Positions 34,755 to 46,460 of a DNA stretch of 64,000 bases are shown here, in pieces. The DNA comes from Sitta carolinensis (Eukaryota > Chordata > Aves > Passeriformes > Sittidae), in contig JAVUNC010000004.1 in NCBI GenBank assembly GCA_032173965.1, forward strand, positions 61,729,501 to 61,793,500, given 5' to 3'. A program made the position numbers and the translations under genes. Position 1 is the first letter of the stretch, and the number at the start of each line of letters is the position of its first letter. The notes under the pieces are model-generated. The model worked only from the letters and a program-made list of their open reading frames with translations, was not told the origin of the DNA and searched no databases.

Positions 34755-35375
34755 GCGTGTGAGCCAGGGCAATCTCAAGCACAAACAGAGGCTTGTGAGG
34801 AGAATGGATTGAAAGCAGCCTTGAAGGGAAGGACTCGGAGATGTTGGTGGAAGAAGCAGCCCAGAAAGCAAACCATATCCTGGTTGCATCCAGCTCTGGG
34901 GCCTGCAAGGTAAGGAAAATGTGGACTTGGAGCAAGTCCAAAGGAGGCCCACCAAAACGATCAGAGGGCTGGAGCACCTCTCCTATAAAGGAACTGAGAG
35001 AGCCGGGGTTGTTCATCCTGGAGAGGAGTAGGCTCGGGGGAGTTTCCAGCACCTAAAGGAGGCTGCAAGAGATCTGGACAGGGACTTTTTACAAATGACA
35101 GGAAAATGGCAAATGGTTTTAAACTGAAAGAGATTAAGTTTCATTTAGACATTTAGATATTAGGAAGAAATTTTTTTTTGAGGGTAGTGAGGCACTGGCA
35201 CAGGCTGTCCAGGGAGGTTGTGGATGCCCCATCCTTGGAAGTGCTCCAGGCTAGTACAGATGGGGCTCTGACCAACCTGGTCTAGTGGGAAGTGTCCCTG
35301 CCCATGGCAGGGGGGTTTGGAACCGGGTGATATTTACACTCTCTTCCAATCCAAACCCATTCTATGATTCTATGA
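34755..35375 (+). mobile_element. CR1 LINE fragment (plus orientation, about 620 bp)
   Basis: Contains many CR1 blocks in order: AGAATGGATTGAAAGCAGCC, CATCCAGCTCTGGGGCCTGC, GATCAGAGGGCTGGAGCACC, GGTTGTTCATCCTGGAGA, GGCACTGGCACAGGCTGTCC, ACCTGGTCTAGTGGGAAGTG, and the terminal ATTCTATGATTCTATG. Truncated at the 5' end with several small deletions; it includes the end of the reverse-transcriptase ORF but no intact frame. It lies just left of the first HormR exon and opposite in orientation to the CR1 copy 1.2 kb away. Confidence 0.95.
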
Positions 35376-35667
35376 CTTGAATAAAACAGTTTCATTCTGT
35401 AAGAAGTTGTTATTTTTATAGTCATGTTGAACATGTATTAATTGTGGGCCCCAATATGCCCTACAGAACTGGTAGATGAATCTTGTTTTCTTATCAATGA
35501 AATACATACTACTACTGCATCCACCTAATTTCTCACAGTATAGAAAAAAATCTTCCTGAAAACAACAGCAGCCAATGGCAACCATTATATGTAACTAAAT
35601 AATAATTATTTATAACCAGACTGTTGCATCAGAAACAATTCAGCTTCTCAGATATTTGAACACCTAC

Positions 35668-35782
35668 CAGGTTCTTGATGCAGTCTGAACTGTGCTCCCG
35701 TGGCAAAATGTGATGTTGGTCACAGTAGGCCTGGTATCTGGCCAAAAATAGTTTGGGGGGTTTTCTTCAGCTAAACATTTTT
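35668..35782 (-). CDS. ADGRG6: ADGRG6 exon: hormone-receptor (HormR) domain, first part
   Basis: This 115-bp exon encodes residues 371-408: EKCLAEENPPNYFWP, then NITFCHGS and TASRT, ending in a split cysteine codon (TG/C). The spacing of cysteines and the W-P motif match the HormR domain of ADGRG6 (HCLA..YYWP..PCP..ASRIC). Acceptor tttttacag, donor GAACCTG/gtaggt, phases 1 and 2. If the donor were not used the frame would stop at once at TAG, which supports the boundary. Confidence 0.93.
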
Positions 35783-36464
35783 CTGTAAAAATGAGTATAT
35801 TGGTGTTAATAGTAAATTTCTTCACCTAATCATCTTCCATTTGTTGTCCTCAGCTCACCAACAAAATTACAGCACAAAATTGTCTTCCAATGAAATGCTT
35901 GGTTGTTTGCAATAGTGTGGCAATAGAGGGGTGCACAATGGGGGATCACCCATGCTGCTGCTGCTCAAAGGAAAGACTTGACCGTGCATGCTGCATCCAT
36001 CTGCACTCCAGCAGCCTCACCTCCTCCCTCCCAAAGGAAGGTGGAAGCTGAATGGGAAGAGATGAAAGCTAAATGCAGATTGATTAAGGGCAACAGTTGT
36101 CAGGAACAAACACCACTGAGAAGTGGGAATGAGGGGCCTTGGAGGTCCAAAGTGTCTCATTTTAGCTCTGGCTGTAAAGAACATTTTGTTATCCTCAAAC
36201 CATCAGAGGAGCTGTCAGGAAGCACCCCAGCCTCTTTGAACCACAGTAAGACACTGACTAAAGCAATGTGGACAACTCTGTGTTAAAAGTGCTGTTTTGA
36301 GCATAGCTCTTTGAGGTTAGTGGAACAACGAGGCTTGTAGGGACAATTTAAAATCTGAAAAAATCATACTGTTTGGAAATTACTGTGTAACTATTTTAAC
36401 ACAGAAGAAACTTATTTATGAACAAGGAAAAAAATATTGTGTAACAAAGCTGAACACTACTTAC

Positions 36465-36607
36465 CCACTGGATCAACATCTACAGTATGAAGTTGATAAC
36501 CTTCTTCCATGCTTCGATTATTACTTATGAGCTTCTGTCGAATGTCTTCCTCTTCTAAATTGATGTTGTTGGTAGAATTATAAACCAGAAGAGCCAAAGC
36601 ACTAAAA
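36465..36607 (-). CDS. ADGRG6: ADGRG6 exon: C-terminal half of SEA domain
   Basis: This 143-bp exon encodes residues 323-370. It reads [14 protein letters not shown] near the start and [14 protein letters not shown], then LHTVDVDPV at the end, agreeing with the mammalian ALLVYNATNN and LHTVNV segments. It enters in phase 2 and leaves in phase 1. Acceptor attttccttgcag, donor CCAGTGG/gtaagt. Sequons NST and NRS are present. The intron upstream, about 9 kb, is the largest between two confirmed exons apart from the one that holds the giant reading frame. Confidence 0.95.
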
Positions 36608-37780
36608 CTGCAAGGAAAATTATCCAAGTGTTTCAGTCAGAAGAGCAGAGGCCAAATGTGTGGAAATAAAAATATCTGACAAACTCTGGTTTTCTGAGTA
36701 TGGAACAGCGTCACCAAAACAGCATCATTCATTAGCTGTAAATTAATATTTTTGTGTATATATAGGGCCATGACAAGAAAACATGGTTGGGAAATTTCAT
36801 CTTCTAGCTACCTTTAAAGAAGCATCTCATCAGAAGAGCTAAGAAAAGTTTTCAAAAGAGTTCAGAGGATGAAACCATGGAGTTGTGAGTTCTAAATGGC
36901 TCCCAATTAATTTTAAAAGTCTGGTTGCTGATGGCTTAGGGACCTAAGAACTGACTCATCACACTTCACAAAACTTGTCAGGGTGGGACAAGTCATCCTC
37001 CAGAGGATCCACCTCTACAGTGATTACAGAGAAAGACTAGGAGATTAACAAAGAACAGATGCCTAACATTTAAATCTCTTAAGTTTTTTATGGAGTGAAA
37101 AACACCCTGACATACTTCTGAAACTTTTAGTCATAACTAGGAAAGTCAAGTTCCTCAAATGACTAATTGAAGTTTGAGCACTAATAGCTCAAATTCTAAT
37201 AGCTCTAATTCTGTACTGTAGCCCACTGCTACTTTCTTGGGTATAAAAAGTAGTTCAAAGTGCCCAAGCCTCTTTCCTGTGAACAAAATAAAACAGTCCC
37301 CACCCCTGTCCAAAAACATAGCTTTTTGGGAAGGGAAATCATGAACAGCAAACCAGTTCTAGCAGGACACAGGAAATAAGCCCAGAGTGGAAGGCACAGA
37401 AATTTCCTCCTGGGAGAAAAGGAAATGCTGGAGATGAGAATATGTCAGTACCCAAGAGCATTGCTTGGCTCTGCCTAGTAGGAGGTAAGGCACTAAAGCA
37501 TGGAACATTGGATGTCCATGGGAGCCAAAATGTGGAAAAAAGGAAAAAGCAAACATGCTTTGGGCTGTCTTCATCTTAGCCTTGCCCTTGGATACACATC
37601 AGCCTGCATAAAGACAGACCTTTGGAGTGTGTGAGCTGTTCCTGGCAGCCTGAGGAGTGGTGGCAATGCCAGCATACATACAGTGAGCAGGGCACACACC
37701 CATCAGCTTTCACCTGTAGCCCCCTGTGCAAAAAATGAACTGAGCTAAAGGGGCTTGCAGTCCACAGGAAAAAGAATAGC

Positions 37781-37803
37781 AAAAAAAAAAAAAAAAAAAA
37801 AAA
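37781..37803. repeat. Poly-A tract (about 22 bases)
   Basis: Uninterrupted A run in the large intron between two SEA exons. No retrotransposed gene body was recognised upstream. Confidence 0.9.
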
Positions 37804-39219
37804 TTAAAATCTGTAGGGGTGCTAAAGAGGGCCAGTAGGGTTTTCAGGTACTCCTTCCTAGGCAGACCAGGACTCAAATTAAAAAAATATTTCAGAAAGA
37901 CATCCCCATGATGACAGCTCAGAACTGCACTTTCCAGATGTGCCTAATTTTCTTGACATATTCACTGTTTTACTGGTAACATGTTGTTGGAGAAGAAAGA
38001 TAAAAATGTGGCCACCTGCAGGCTTGGCTTTCTCTTTTCCCAGCAGATGTATTTTAGCAGAGAAATTCCAGCTATCTCTGGCCAGGTTGTTCCTTCCCTG
38101 CTCCCAGAGATATTGAGTTCCTCCTAACATTCCTTCGGTCTCTGTGGAGTGTTTAACTTGTATATGGTAAATAACCTCAGCAGGGTGGATATGCATTAGC
38201 AGGCTTTTGCTGTATACCTCAGATACATTACAAGCACAAATTTATTATGGCATTTATTTTTAGCAGAAGTATGGAAATTACCTACGGGATTGCCAATTCC
38301 TTCAGCCCTCCCGTGTTTCAACCCCAGAGTCTCCTGGCACTTAACCATCTTTCCTAAAAGATTCTGCCTCCATTCATCTATTCCCTTTACTTCAGAAGAG
38401 GAAAACTTAATACACTGATGCCACTCCCTACCTCAGAACTCTGGCTGCAGAACAGACATTCTGAACAGTCACTACTGCTTAGCTGCCTGTTTCAGGATTC
38501 CCAACTAACCAAAATGATATTTAGTATCCATACCTGTGAGGAAGGACAACACCAACAAAATAGAAAGGATAATGATAGATGAGGTAGAACTGGTTGCAGT
38601 TATATTGAAAAATTATAGAGAAAAGAATTGATTATGAAGCACTGCTAAATATAATCCCTTAAACCAATCTGTTGTTTTCTGAGAAACTCTTAGAGCACAA
38701 GTAATGTATACTGTATAATAAGAGCCTACTCCATAATACGATGAAAACAATTTCCACAAACTTCAGAATGACTCATGCTAACTTCCCAGACTAAATAAAT
38801 ACCTTTTAACTTGACAGCTGACGCAATATGATGTTGAGTGCTTCCTTCCACTTTTGTCACACTCAGATCCCAGAAAGAAAACATTATAATGGTGAAGAGC
38901 AAATTCTCAATTTAGGAAACAGTAGGCTTGCGATCAAACAAATGGCAATGCTGCCATGCTCTGCTGGTGTCACTGGATTTGCTACACCCAACTTTAAATC
39001 TTTTGTGTGACATATAAAGAAGATCAATTTTCACAGAAGTAATCAATTGCAAATTACACATCATCTACAGTAACATGTACTGCCAACATTACTGCCATCA
39101 ATATAATAAAAAAAAATGGACAGTGGTGTAGGTAAACACAACAGGGATTAGTATGTTTCTCTTTCCTTTGACTGAAATGGTGACAGCTGAAGTAAGCAGG
39201 AAAGCTTGGGAAAGACCAG

Positions 39220-39540
39220 CATCTATCCCACTTTGTCCTGGTCCGTTGAGCTAAGCTGGCTCGGAGAGAGGAATTTACGAAGCTGCATCCTCATCAGAGG
39301 CACAGGAGGCGGTGATGGAGCCTGTGCTGCCACGGCCCGGGCCACAAAGCCAGCTTTCTTCTCCGGCAGCGTGACTCAGAGCTATTCCAGGACAGTGTGC
39401 CTACACACGGGCTGTGGTCTCGCTGCTGCGCCCTGCGAGGAGCCCGAAGGCAGGATTAACAAACCACGGGAGCCCTGCAGCACAGGCCGGCTCGCACCTG
39501 GGGAGATGCGGCTGATAATTAGCAATGCGCATTTCTCCTT
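39220..39540. promoter_or_regulatory. CpG-rich intronic patch, possible regulatory element
   Basis: About 320 bases stand out from the AT-rich surroundings with clustered CpGs (GGTCCGTTGAGC, CACGGCCCGGGCC, CTCCGGCAGCGTGAC, CTCGCTGCTGCGCCCTGCGAGG) and a homeodomain- or POU-like stretch GATAATTAGCAATGCGCAT at its right end. The 115-residue plus-strand frame over it shows no recognisable domain. An enhancer or internal promoter is possible but unproven. Confidence 0.3.
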
Positions 39541-42500
39541 TCTGTTGGACTAGACAGGCTGAACTAATTCTGAATTGCTGTTGTTGTCAAACTGTTTCAC
39601 AAATCACTATTCATTTCTTTCAAAGCTAGTGTAATTTGATTTAAAGAATATAAGGAACTACTTTTAAAGAACCTAAATACAGAATCTAAATTTCCAATAA
39701 AAGTCAATGGGAATTCAGTGCTGACTACCCTGGCATATTTTAAATAGTTTTCAAATGTCAACATTAAATTCTTTACTAATCCCACCATTATGTTGTCTCT
39801 GAAGATAAGTGGTGATGGGAAGATATAACTGTAACTGGCAGCATAGCTAGGCCCACAGAGTCACCTGTGAAGTTTTAACTACTTCACATTAACTGGACAG
39901 AAAAAAGAGTTGACCTGTAAGCCACTCAATAAAGACACAATACAAAGAGCAGACAAAATGTTAGAAAACACACAGAATAAGACAGAAATAAGTATGAAAG
40001 CAGAGGGAAACTAAAAGCATTCCACAGAAACATCTGAGTTGTGAATAGTCTTTTACTTGAGGTGAATTTGACTGCAGTACATTAAAATGTTGAAAACAGA
40101 GAGCAAAAAAATATTACTTGACATAAGAGACACATTCAACGAAATGTCAGGGATGAACAGTTTCTTTTCCCTGGACAAGGTGATGTTATAGTTAGAATAT
40201 AAAATCTGAGACTTCATGACACAAAACTAAAAATTGCACCTACTTTTTGGACTACTAAAAATAAAATCATCCTAAGTCTTCCTTTTAAGTTAATGACCAT
40301 TGAGGCAGAACAGTTTTGCAAGCACCATGGTCACGCCTCATGCCTTGGCTTGCATCTCTGGGTCTTGCTCCTCCTTGCAGATCTGGTGTGGGAATACAAT
40401 CAACTATGACTTTTCAACAGAAAGCACTTATAATATGTGCTAATTTGGTATGAGGGCTATTCATTACTAGAGAATGTTGCCGAGTCAAACCAGAAAGGAC
40501 TGGAATCCCTCACATGGAACAGTTGGTCTTTGCTGAAATGAGTTTTTGGTTACACTTCCACTATGTTCGGGAAAAATGAAGAAAACCCCCATTCCCTATG
40601 CCTCAGTACACTGATTTTCTAAAAACAGCATCTAACAATGTCAGATCTACACTAAATCTAGTTAAAGTCAGTGGAAAGTCAAAGGAAGACATTGGAAACT
40701 GGAAAAGGGCAGGAAGCTTCAGTAGGAAATTAAGAAGGTATCATTCCTCAGTCACACAAAAGGAAATCCTAAATTCTTCTATCTGTGATGAAAGCTTTCT
40801 TCACAGGTCAGGGACATAAGATGCCAGCAGGGCACTGAGAGAAACCTAAGGATTTTCACTTGGTGCTTTTTTGGTTGTTTTTTCAAACAGAAATATTACA
40901 TAAAGTGTACACGTTATGTGGTATTTTAAAATATTTCTCAGCCCTGGTAAAGGATGACCCTTACTACCTTCAGTAACACTGAAGTTGACATTGTGGGGAG
41001 TAGAGGTGGGCCAGGTCCAAGCCCTTCCTAAAACGTCATTGGTAGAAACCCAGAAAACTTTTGAAATAGGAACAAACATCACAGATAAGATCATTTACAA
41101 CAAAAATAGCAACGTTATTTCATAAAAAATTATTTGAAATAATCTACAAAGAATGGAAAAAGCCTAATACTTTACTTAGGACTAGAAAAGCAAAATTATG
41201 CTGTTCTAGTGTTGCTAGAACTCTTGTCTGAAATGATTACACAATCTAATTAACATTTTATCCAAGTGCATTAAACTTTCCATTAAGCAAAACAACACCC
41301 AAGAACACAGCATGCAGGAGCCTGAATATGCCTCACTGACATTGGTGGCAACACTCCCACAGACTTCAAAAGGACTAGGCATGGGTAGTTCTGATTTCCT
41401 GCTTTCCTCTCTATTTTCATTCCCAAGACAAGGGATTTCTGTTTAGATTTAGTAGTTTTTACGCAGATGGCTACCACTGTGGCTTTTAATTTGGATAAGA
41501 TGTTTGACAGCACTAACATTAATATTATTTCCCATAAAAAGAGCAACCCAACACTGGAAATATTCCAAAATTATGACAATCAAGCAGTGGGAGTTAGAAC
41601 AAGCATAAACTTATTGTATGTTAGGTGGAGAAAAATTCATAAATTAATTGGGGCCTGAATTCTCAAAATTGCTTGCAAAGTAAGAGAAGAAAGGAGAGGC
41701 AAAGGAGCTGAATTCTTTTTCAAAGACCAATTCCCCTGCTATGAGGCAGCCTTATGCAGTCATCTGACAAAACCTAGGATAAGTTGGATGGGGAAAGCTT
41801 TAATTTCCGAGAAAAGCAGCAGCAGCAGTCACAGAAAGTTTTGACAAAGATGCAGAATCATGAAAGGCAAAGAATTAATGAAAGAAACAAACACATTTAT
41901 AGTTTATCCACAAAGTTGGTTCACTTGAATAAAATCCACAAAGTGGTTTCACTTTCAAAGGTTTGTGCAAAAATAATGGGGACAAAGAAATAGCTATATC
42001 CATAGCCCATGCTGAACTCCTGCCCCTTTTGAATAGCTGCCCTGTCATCAAGAGGCAGAAACAGTACAACCAGAGGAAAAATTGAACACTGACTTAAAGT
42101 CAAGTATAGCTTTGATAATATTCAGTCTATTCAAGTAGTTAATAATCTACCAGAGTATTAGCTTGATATATGCTGCTGTCATCCAGAGATGTCACAGCAT
42201 TAAAGGTGCTGATAATAATATGCACTTTTGGACTTGGCACTTTGTCTCTCATCACTGGGTACATAAACACCCAATAAGCGTGGTGTACTTTGGATTTCTG
42301 CAGCTCATACAACACAGCAATGAAAGAGAAGCAATCCACTTCAATAATTTTGTTTTGTTTTGGTCTTCTCCAGAATGAAGTAGTTTAAATTGTTTTTTTG
42401 GAAAACACCTATTTTTAATGTGACAAAAAAAGCCAGCTTCCTACCTCCCACTTCCAGCTACTATTTCTTCTCTGAACCATTTTCTCCAACGATTCTTCCT

Positions 42501-44159
42501 CTTTCACATGCAAGAGGACTAGGTGGGGAGAGAGACAGCTGGAGTTCCTTGATGAGGAAGCAGTGTGGCAAATAAGAGTGGAGCAAAGCAAAATGCATAG
42601 AACAGGCTTGGGGATGTTGTTCTTTCTGGGTTTTTTAACTGCTGTATAAAATACTAATCCAAAAGGAATGCAAAAAATATGTGATCTGTATCACAATAAC
42701 ATGAATTCATCTAAAGAGACAAGAAGCCTTCTTAAAGAACAATTTTAGGAATTATTATACTGCCTTGGAAATAAGAAGGCTGTGATCTTGTGGCAAATTC
42801 AGAAAAGAGAAATAAGGCTTAGTGAGTTAAGAGTTAAGACAAATATGTTCACTTCTGTAAAAGATAAAATTAAGGCCATAATAATTTTGTGTTAGGTCTT
42901 AAATTTTAACTGTGGAGTGAATTTCTGTTAAGATGAACATGAAAGTAAGTACTCCTTTTTAAGTACTTAAAACCTAAAGGAAATAGAATGTCTAAGAGTG
43001 CAAGACTTATCCTTGACTATCCAAAATGAAGAAATAAGAAAATATTTGGGCAGCTATTCACAGCAATAATTTATAGGAACATTTAATTTATAGTAACTGC
43101 ATGAAATCACACTGTGAGCAAGTTACATACAAGAATTCAGCCATAACATTTCAGTGAATCACCTAGGCAGTCAAGAATTACCATTACTTCCATCAGGTAT
43201 TTAGAACTTCTAACATGTAAACTGCTCATTTTCCACACTCTCAAATGTTACCCTAGCATCTTGCAGGATTTCCTATGAATCCTATCCAGGAAAAATCCAG
43301 GGAAAGTCTAACAAAGAATCTTGACAGCAATAATCTGGAAGCAGTTGGAAAAAAGGTTTGCTTTTTTGATCTTCAGAAATTCAACAGATTTCTTCCCCAC
43401 GAAATGCAGAAACAGATGTGTGAACCTCAAAGAAGTAAGGAACTGGTGACTAAATCCAGGAACACTGAAGGCTACTGGGAAGCTGATCTTTTTTTGGTTT
43501 CAGAAGGGAAGGATGTACAAGCATAGATATAGACGCAAGAAACCTAAGACCTAAAGATGCTTCAACAAATTTTTCTCAAATGTTTCTTCTGTAAGAGGTA
43601 AATAATGCATGAAAATGTATTCAAGACATGAAAGTTATACAAAAAAAGGCAGAAAATCATGTATATATATATTTCTATATATGTGTATGTACATGCACAG
43701 TGTGTAAAAAGTGAAATTTTTGTCAGCCACGTATCATGTAGCTCACTTAAATTTTTAATTATCCCTGCATTACCCCATCTGGATTTCCAGGTTGAGCAGG
43801 ATCTCAGGATCTTGACTTGTCTTTTTTTTTGTTTGTTTTTTAAGAAAACATTCACAGCAGGACAGTGCTGATTGTTTGGTGAACATTAAAATTTGGTGTG
43901 ACATGACCAGCATTTATGCTAAATTATTCAGAATGATGAAAAAATGCCATTTGACCTTGACAGAAAGTGTACTATAGCCCACAAGAAGACTAGTTAGTCA
44001 TTAGACCAGGCCTTCCTTGAAAAATGATGTATTATGAACATGTCATGGCCTCTGAAATTGCATATAATGAACAAAAGAAATAGAGATGGGGTTACTACTT
44101 CCCCATAAGACTAATACATTATGAGAAGTAATTTAGTGGCATATTCACTGTATGTCAAA

Positions 44160-44357
44160 AAGGAGGGAAGGGAAGGAAGGAAGGGAAGGGAAGGGAAGGG
44201 AAGGGAAGGGAAGGGAGGGAGGAAGGGAAGGGAAGGGAAGGGAAGGAAGGGAAGGAAGGAAGGGAAGGGAAGGGGAAGGGAAGGAGGAAGGGAAGGGAAG
44301 GGAAGGGAAGGGAAGGAAGGGAAGGGAAGGGAAGGGAGGGAAGGAAGGGAAGGGAAA
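44160..44357 (+). repeat. GGGAA/GGAA purine microsatellite (about 195 bp)
   Basis: Nearly pure purine on the plus strand, made of GGGAA units mixed with GGAA and GGGA variants. The polypurine strand means pyrimidines on the transcribed RNA-like strand of ADGRG6. The Lys/Gly/Arg/Glu frames read from it are artefacts of the repeat. Confidence 0.97.
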
Positions 44358-45668
44358 TTACTAAAATAGTTTCTGCCTCTTCAACTTTTTTTTTTGAGGA
44401 GACTAGAGAGTAGGAAGAAAAACATAGGCCAGAATGGTGGGAAGGTGAGACAAGAAGAAATCAGGTGTACAGTTCAGCTGCTAGACTCATTAAAAGATAC
44501 AGGAATAAAGATGGGGAAAGCTTAACATTCCTCAGCAGTATTAGATTGTTGGTAAGACCCAAGGTGTGGTCTCCACTTGAAAGGCCTTGCTGGCATAACC
44601 GTATCATTTAAAAGTGTGAAAAAAACCCTACCCACATCATTACACCCTACTGCAAATGTAGGTCAAGCAGCAAAATAGCCCATTCAGAGACTGGGCTTAC
44701 AGTGTACCAGTTAAAAGGTTTTGCCAATAAAAGCTGTCTTTCTGCTGTGGCTATGTGGGAAGGAGATACTACCTTACTACAGAACTTTTCATGTCTAGGC
44801 AAACTCTTGGAAACTGGAAGCACCACTAATTACTTCCTGATGGTAAATTGGGAATATTTGGCTATCTCTGATATTTAAAAGCACAACTTTTACAGCCATT
44901 ATCATGACAGTTCTCAAAGTTAGAAGTCTTTTCTTAACAGGACTCTGCCTACAGTGCAAACAGATACATCCCATACCCACTTATTGCCCCATCCTCACAA
45001 GACTAATTATGTTTTGGTTTCCTCTCCTTAAGTTGGTCCTAAGTTTCCCTCCCTCCCCAGACATCCCTCAGAAATCATCCTGCTGCTTTCAAAGAAGCCC
45101 ATGGAGGCCAGATTTTCAAGGGGGAGGGTGTGACCCATCTAACTTTCTCTGCTGCCTTTGAGGTCGTTCCAACTCCAGCGTCTCCAAGCCCAGCAGAAGT
45201 CAGGAAATGAGAGCATATGGTAAATAGTTTAACTCACACTCGTTTAGCTTTCAATTCTAGTATAATTTTTTTGTGTTTTCCATCTAGTAAGATGTTAACT
45301 CAAGAGTGTCTGGTTCAAGAGAACAAATGCAGAGACAGTAGAAAGATACCAGTGTACCAAAGGTTGTTGTTAAAGAAAGCTGGGTGTGTCATACAGCTTA
45401 AATATCATACATCTATTCAGTTTTGTGACAGATGAAATCTGAGCTCTGAAAAAATTATCTGTTCAATAAGTTTAAACCAAAACAAACATGATAACCAGTA
45501 TTATGTTTCATTCAGAACACTGAGATTGTCAGCAATCATATATTTACTGACTTGCAGCATATGCCAAATAATAGGCAATGAATCCAATAATCGACATAAA
45601 GACTGTTGTAAAGCCACTTGCAACAGCAGCTGTTGCCTCTGTTGGGAAAATGTCTTTCAAAATATTAC

Positions 45669-45722
45669 CTTTTAATACTTCTTTTTTGTCTTGCTCCCTC
45701 TCTCATAGAAGCAGGGTGGATG
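45669..45722 (-). CDS. ADGRG6: ADGRG6 exon: SEA furin-cleavage segment (RQKR/S)
   Basis: This 54-bp exon, phase 2-2, encodes about 18 residues (305-322) read as SIHPASMREGARQKRSIK plus a split codon. RQKR followed by Ser fits the furin rule R-X-K-R and lies where mammalian ADGRG6 has its furin site (KVKR/S) in the SEA domain. Cleavage there leaves two fragments held together non-covalently. Acceptor tgtttctttcatag, donor TTAAAAG/gtaata. The exon is somewhat shorter than the corresponding human segment. Because it is symmetric, skipping it would keep the frame and remove the site. Confidence 0.88.
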
Positions 45723-45804
45723 CTATGAAAGAAACAGACATTATAATTAGGGTGGATTAGTTCTCCAAAGGAATACAGCATAAATATCTTCCTCCTTAAT
45801 TTAC

Positions 45805-45857
45805 CTGATATTGACCACATACACAGTGTAATTCCAGTTCTGGAAAGTACGGTTCAG
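45805..45857 (-). CDS. ADGRG6: ADGRG6 exon: SEA domain core strand
   Basis: This 53-bp exon encodes residues 288-304, LNRTFQNWNYTVYVVNI plus two bases of the next codon. It is almost identical to the known ADGRG6 SEA segment. It has two sequons (NRT and NYT). Acceptor cctgtttttcag, donor ATCAG/gtaaat. It enters in phase 0 and leaves in phase 2. The next exon lies only 82 bases away across a very short intron. Confidence 0.95.
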
Positions 45858-46412
45858 CTGAAAAACAGGAAGACATTGATCACACAAATGACGAGATGTT
45901 AATGGGGCTCTTTGTTGCTTAAAGCAGTGTTAGAACTTCTCCCTTCTGCCCCTTGAGAAATCCCCTTCAGTTTTGCAAAGCAAAGAGAACACTCTCTTTT
46001 CAGTGAGGTGATTGTAGTACAACTGGTAGTGAGAGATGTGGCTTTTTTGCAGACAGAAGGAAATCTGTATAAGGTCATGACAGAGTGAATAGGTGAGTAC
46101 ACAGGATCCTGACCTTTTCTCCCTCTTTTCCATATCTTAAATCCTCAGATACACTTTGAAGAGATTAGATTTACTGAAAAAGCTACCAGCTAAATTTTCA
46201 CCTGAAAGTCTTCAAACTTATGATGATCTTCTTTTCAGACCTTTGTACTCTTTATTCTGAGTGTTCAACAGCTGCTCAGTTTTCCCCCAAGAGACAGCCC
46301 TGCTAGGGCCAAGTGACACTTTTAGTTTCTTTGGCTCAGGCACCTATGTACTGGGTACTGCATCTAAGGGAACAACCCTGTCATGTGTGGATTTCAATTC
46401 TATTTTGTAGAT

Positions 46413-46414
<2 letters not shown>

Positions 46415-46458
<44 letters not shown>
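46415..46458. repeat. (AT)n microsatellite, about 22 units
   Basis: Uninterrupted alternating A and T over about 44 bases, in the intron between the first and second SEA exons. Confidence 0.97.

Positions 46459-46460
<2 letters not shown>

Larger units (their letters stand above)
36608..45668 (-). other. Large intron within SEA domain (about 9 kb)
   Basis: Searched for further exons with phase 2-2; none convincing. It holds a CpG-rich patch at about 39220-39540, the A run near 37.8 kb and the GGGAA purine tract at 44.16-44.36 kb. Several 60-120-residue frames are present but lack family resemblance or splice signals of compatible phase. Confidence 0.55.

Noticed and set aside
34600..35056. 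150-residue minus-strand and shorter plus-strand frames
   Set aside because: They overlie the plus-oriented CR1 fragment and are not host genes; the CR1 frame itself is broken.
36935..36980. Short candidate exon giving FVKCDESVL before the second SEA exon
   Set aside because: Frame fits but the acceptor (tgacaag) and donor (gtccct) are poor and there is no basic cleavage motif.
37879..38196. 105-residue minus-strand frame with a GKR-type basic motif and a GCAG/GTGG donor
   Set aside because: Considered for the SEA furin segment, but no splice combination gives phase 2 at both ends without a stop.
42445..42505. Possible extra phase 2-2 exon in the SEA intron (reads KNRWRKWFREEIVAG)
   Set aside because: Frame and phases would fit, but the acceptor is weak, the product has no resemblance to ADGRG6, and the furin-site exon at 45669-45722 already accounts for the missing segment.
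44121..44369. Plus-strand frames rich in Lys, Gly, Arg and Glu
   Set aside because: Pure translation of the GGGAA microsatellite; open in several frames because the repeat has no stop codons.
45547..45660. Hydrophobic minus-strand frame ending IAYYLAYAASQ, resembling a membrane tail
   Set aside because: It lies in the intron directly after the furin exon, has no start codon or acceptor of its own, and is not like any family I know.
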